Shown here: piece after piece, positions 63,193 to 64,000 of the stretch
Layout of the letters: each line of letters opens with the position of its first letter
How positions within the stretch are numbered: the first letter of the stretch is position 1
Assembly: GCA_963578805.1 (NCBI GenBank)
Contig: CAUZDY010000006.1
Coordinates: 43,127 to 107,126 of the forward strand
Origin: CAUZIB01 sp963578805
Lineage (GTDB): Bacteria > Acidobacteriota > Vicinamibacteria > Vicinamibacterales > UBA8438
Reading direction: 5' to 3'
Length of the DNA stretch: 64,000 nt
Made by a program: the position numbers and the translations under genes
Notes under the pieces: generated by a model
Told to the model about the DNA's origin: nothing
Databases searched by the model: none
The model's input: only the letters and a program-made list of their open reading frames with translations

Positions 63193-63440
63193 TTACGCGA
63201 GCCACTCGGCAGCCTCATAGTCGAACGACCGTGCAGTCAGTGCGTCCATGTCATCAACCCAAACGCCACTACCAGTTGCAATCATCGTAATAGGGTCAAA
63301 CGGATCCTCGTCCGGCCGGATGTTCGACGCCCAGTCGAGGTGACGGTCTTCCCGCGTCCAATCATCCGTAAGCGCATTGAGCTGTGAAGCGAGGACCTGT
63401 GCAAGACGGCGGTTGTCTCTGGTGTGTCGTCTGTCACCTA
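63193..63440 (-). pseudogene. Orphan C-terminal fragment, unidentified
   Basis: On the minus strand a frame without any start codon reads RHTRDNRRLAQVLASQL, NALTDDWTREDRHLDWASN, IRPDEDPFDPITMIATGSG, VWVDDMDALTARSFDYEAAEWLA and stops at 63193. Its protein-like composition and the absence of a start suggest the tail of a gene whose front was deleted. I recognise no family. A chance frame remains possible. Confidence 0.35.
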
Positions 63441-63629
63441 TTCGTCACGACCTCTGGAGGTGAAGCTCAGTAAATACGACACCAGTGCAATCGACCGTCG
63501 ATGCACATTATTGCGTGCCGTAGTTGCAAGAATTAAAACGAAACATCTGGTTGCGTTGACCGATTTGCGAACCTTCTAGCTGTCAGTAGACTATCGTCTG
63601 TCTCAGACCGATTCTCGGATGTGGGTAGC
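63441..63629. other. Intergenic region before the symporter
   Basis: About 190 nt with no recognised element. It should contain the symporter promoter; no good -35/-10 pair was found. Confidence 0.3.
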
Positions 63630-64000
63630 ATGATCGATTTGCTCGAACAGTGGAACACGTGGCTATACGGATACGTATGGGGACCGCCGATGATCGTCCT
63701 CCTCGTCGGGACTGGGATCGTGTTAACGGTCCTCACAGGGGGCATCCAATTTCGTCGATTCGGGACGGCCTTGATTGAGGTACTTGGTCGACGCCGGTCT
63801 GGCGGCGATGGCACGATGACCTCCTTTCAGGCCGTCGCCACGGCGCTGGCCTCGACCGTTGGCACTGGCAACATCGTTGGCGTTGCGACGGCAGTCGTCC
63901 TGGGGGGGCCGGGTGCGCTTCTGTGGCTCTGGGTGTCTGGGCTATTCGGAATGTGCACGAAGTTCGCCGAAATCGTAGTCGCGCTGCACTACCGCGAACG
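63630..64000 (+). CDS. Sodium:alanine symporter (AGCS family), 3'-truncated
   Basis: A sodium-coupled alanine/glycine importer of the inner membrane. From ATG 63630 the protein reads MIDLLEQWNTWLYGYVWGPP, a first membrane helix (MIVLLVGTGIVLTVLTGG), then FQAVATALASTVGTGNIVGVATAVVLGGPGA and LFGMCTKFAEIVVALHYRE (quoted as pieces). SVGTGNI-type residues after FxAxxTALAxT are the family signature. The window ends after about 123 codons of an expected 450-480. Confidence 0.93.
   Translation, partial: MIDLLEQWNTWLYGYVWGPPMIVLLVGTGIVLTVLTGGIQFRRFGTALIEVLGRRRSGGDGTMTSFQAVATALASTVGTGNIVGVATAVVLGGPGALLWLWVSGLFGMCTKFAEIVVALHYRE

Noticed and set aside
1..64000. CRISPR array, prophage, insertion sequence or integrative element
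   Set aside because: No direct-repeat array, transposase, terminase or integrase other than housekeeping XerC was found; the single tRNA has no attachment-site duplication that I can see.

Overview
The window looks like chromosomal backbone of a diderm, moderately high-GC bacterium (roughly 55-60% GC by eye). The gene content and orders resemble Acidobacteriota, perhaps the Vicinamibacteria. That assignment is inference from protein flavour and synteny (tig-clpP-clpX-lon-engB, rplU-rpmA-obg-nadD-rsfS, a class II B12-dependent ribonucleotide reductase, many small lipoproteins). LpxC, a TamA/TamB pair and a SurA-like chaperone show an LPS-bearing outer membrane. No phage, insertion sequence, CRISPR array or plasmid gene was seen.

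Layout. 1-2.8 kb: a glycine-betaine/choline-type importer, cut by the window edge, whose permease and binding protein are fused, then a TerB-like gene. 2.8-6.2 kb (minus): the ergothioneine genes egtB-egtD plus an AI-2E-family membrane protein. 6.46 kb: tRNA-Leu(UAG). 6.7-13.3 kb (plus): protein quality control (tig, clpP, clpX, lon), then engB and rpmE, the latter with its own promoter at the end of engB. 13.5-19.4 kb: an SDR oxidoreductase, a broken DUF547 gene, a small membrane protein, nrdJ and a CPBP protease. 19.4-37.9 kb: a minus-strand directon of about 18.5 kb, read from high to low coordinates: lipoprotein, amino-acid permease, hslV-hslU, an Fn3 lipoprotein, FAH-family enzyme, transaldolase, an acyl-CoA carboxylase (beta, biotin carboxylase and biotin carrier subunits), then tamB, a seven-POTRA tamA-like gene and a parvulin-less SurA-like gene. 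Many junctions overlap by 1-4 nt, which suggests translational coupling. 38.4-45.9 kb: an ABC-F ATPase, then xerC, trmFO, topA and a decayed dprA. 46.2-51.7 kb (plus): a TPR/lipoprotein pair, rplU-rpmA-obg-nadD-rsfS, a decayed comFC, and tmk on the other strand. 51.7-64 kb: lysA, lpxC, uvrA with a TIG/beta-propeller protein and an HNH protein, a frameshifted NlpC/P60 gene, an M48 protease, a DapA-like aldolase and the start of a sodium:alanine symporter.

The most striking signal is what is broken. At least four identifiable genes (DUF547, dprA, comFC, NlpC/P60) and three shorter remnants (a response-regulator tail, a beta-sandwich domain, an orphan C-terminus) survive only as recognisable pieces in different reading frames. 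Two of them, dprA and comFC, belong to natural transformation. Both sit where a syntenic genome would keep them and both carry several independent lesions. This suggests that DNA-uptake competence has been lost and that neutral genes are decaying, as in early genome reduction.

I found no convincing wholly new multi-gene machine. The best candidates for new biology are the seven-POTRA TamA-like protein with TamB and a parvulin-less SurA-like partner, and the uncharacterised lipoproteins.
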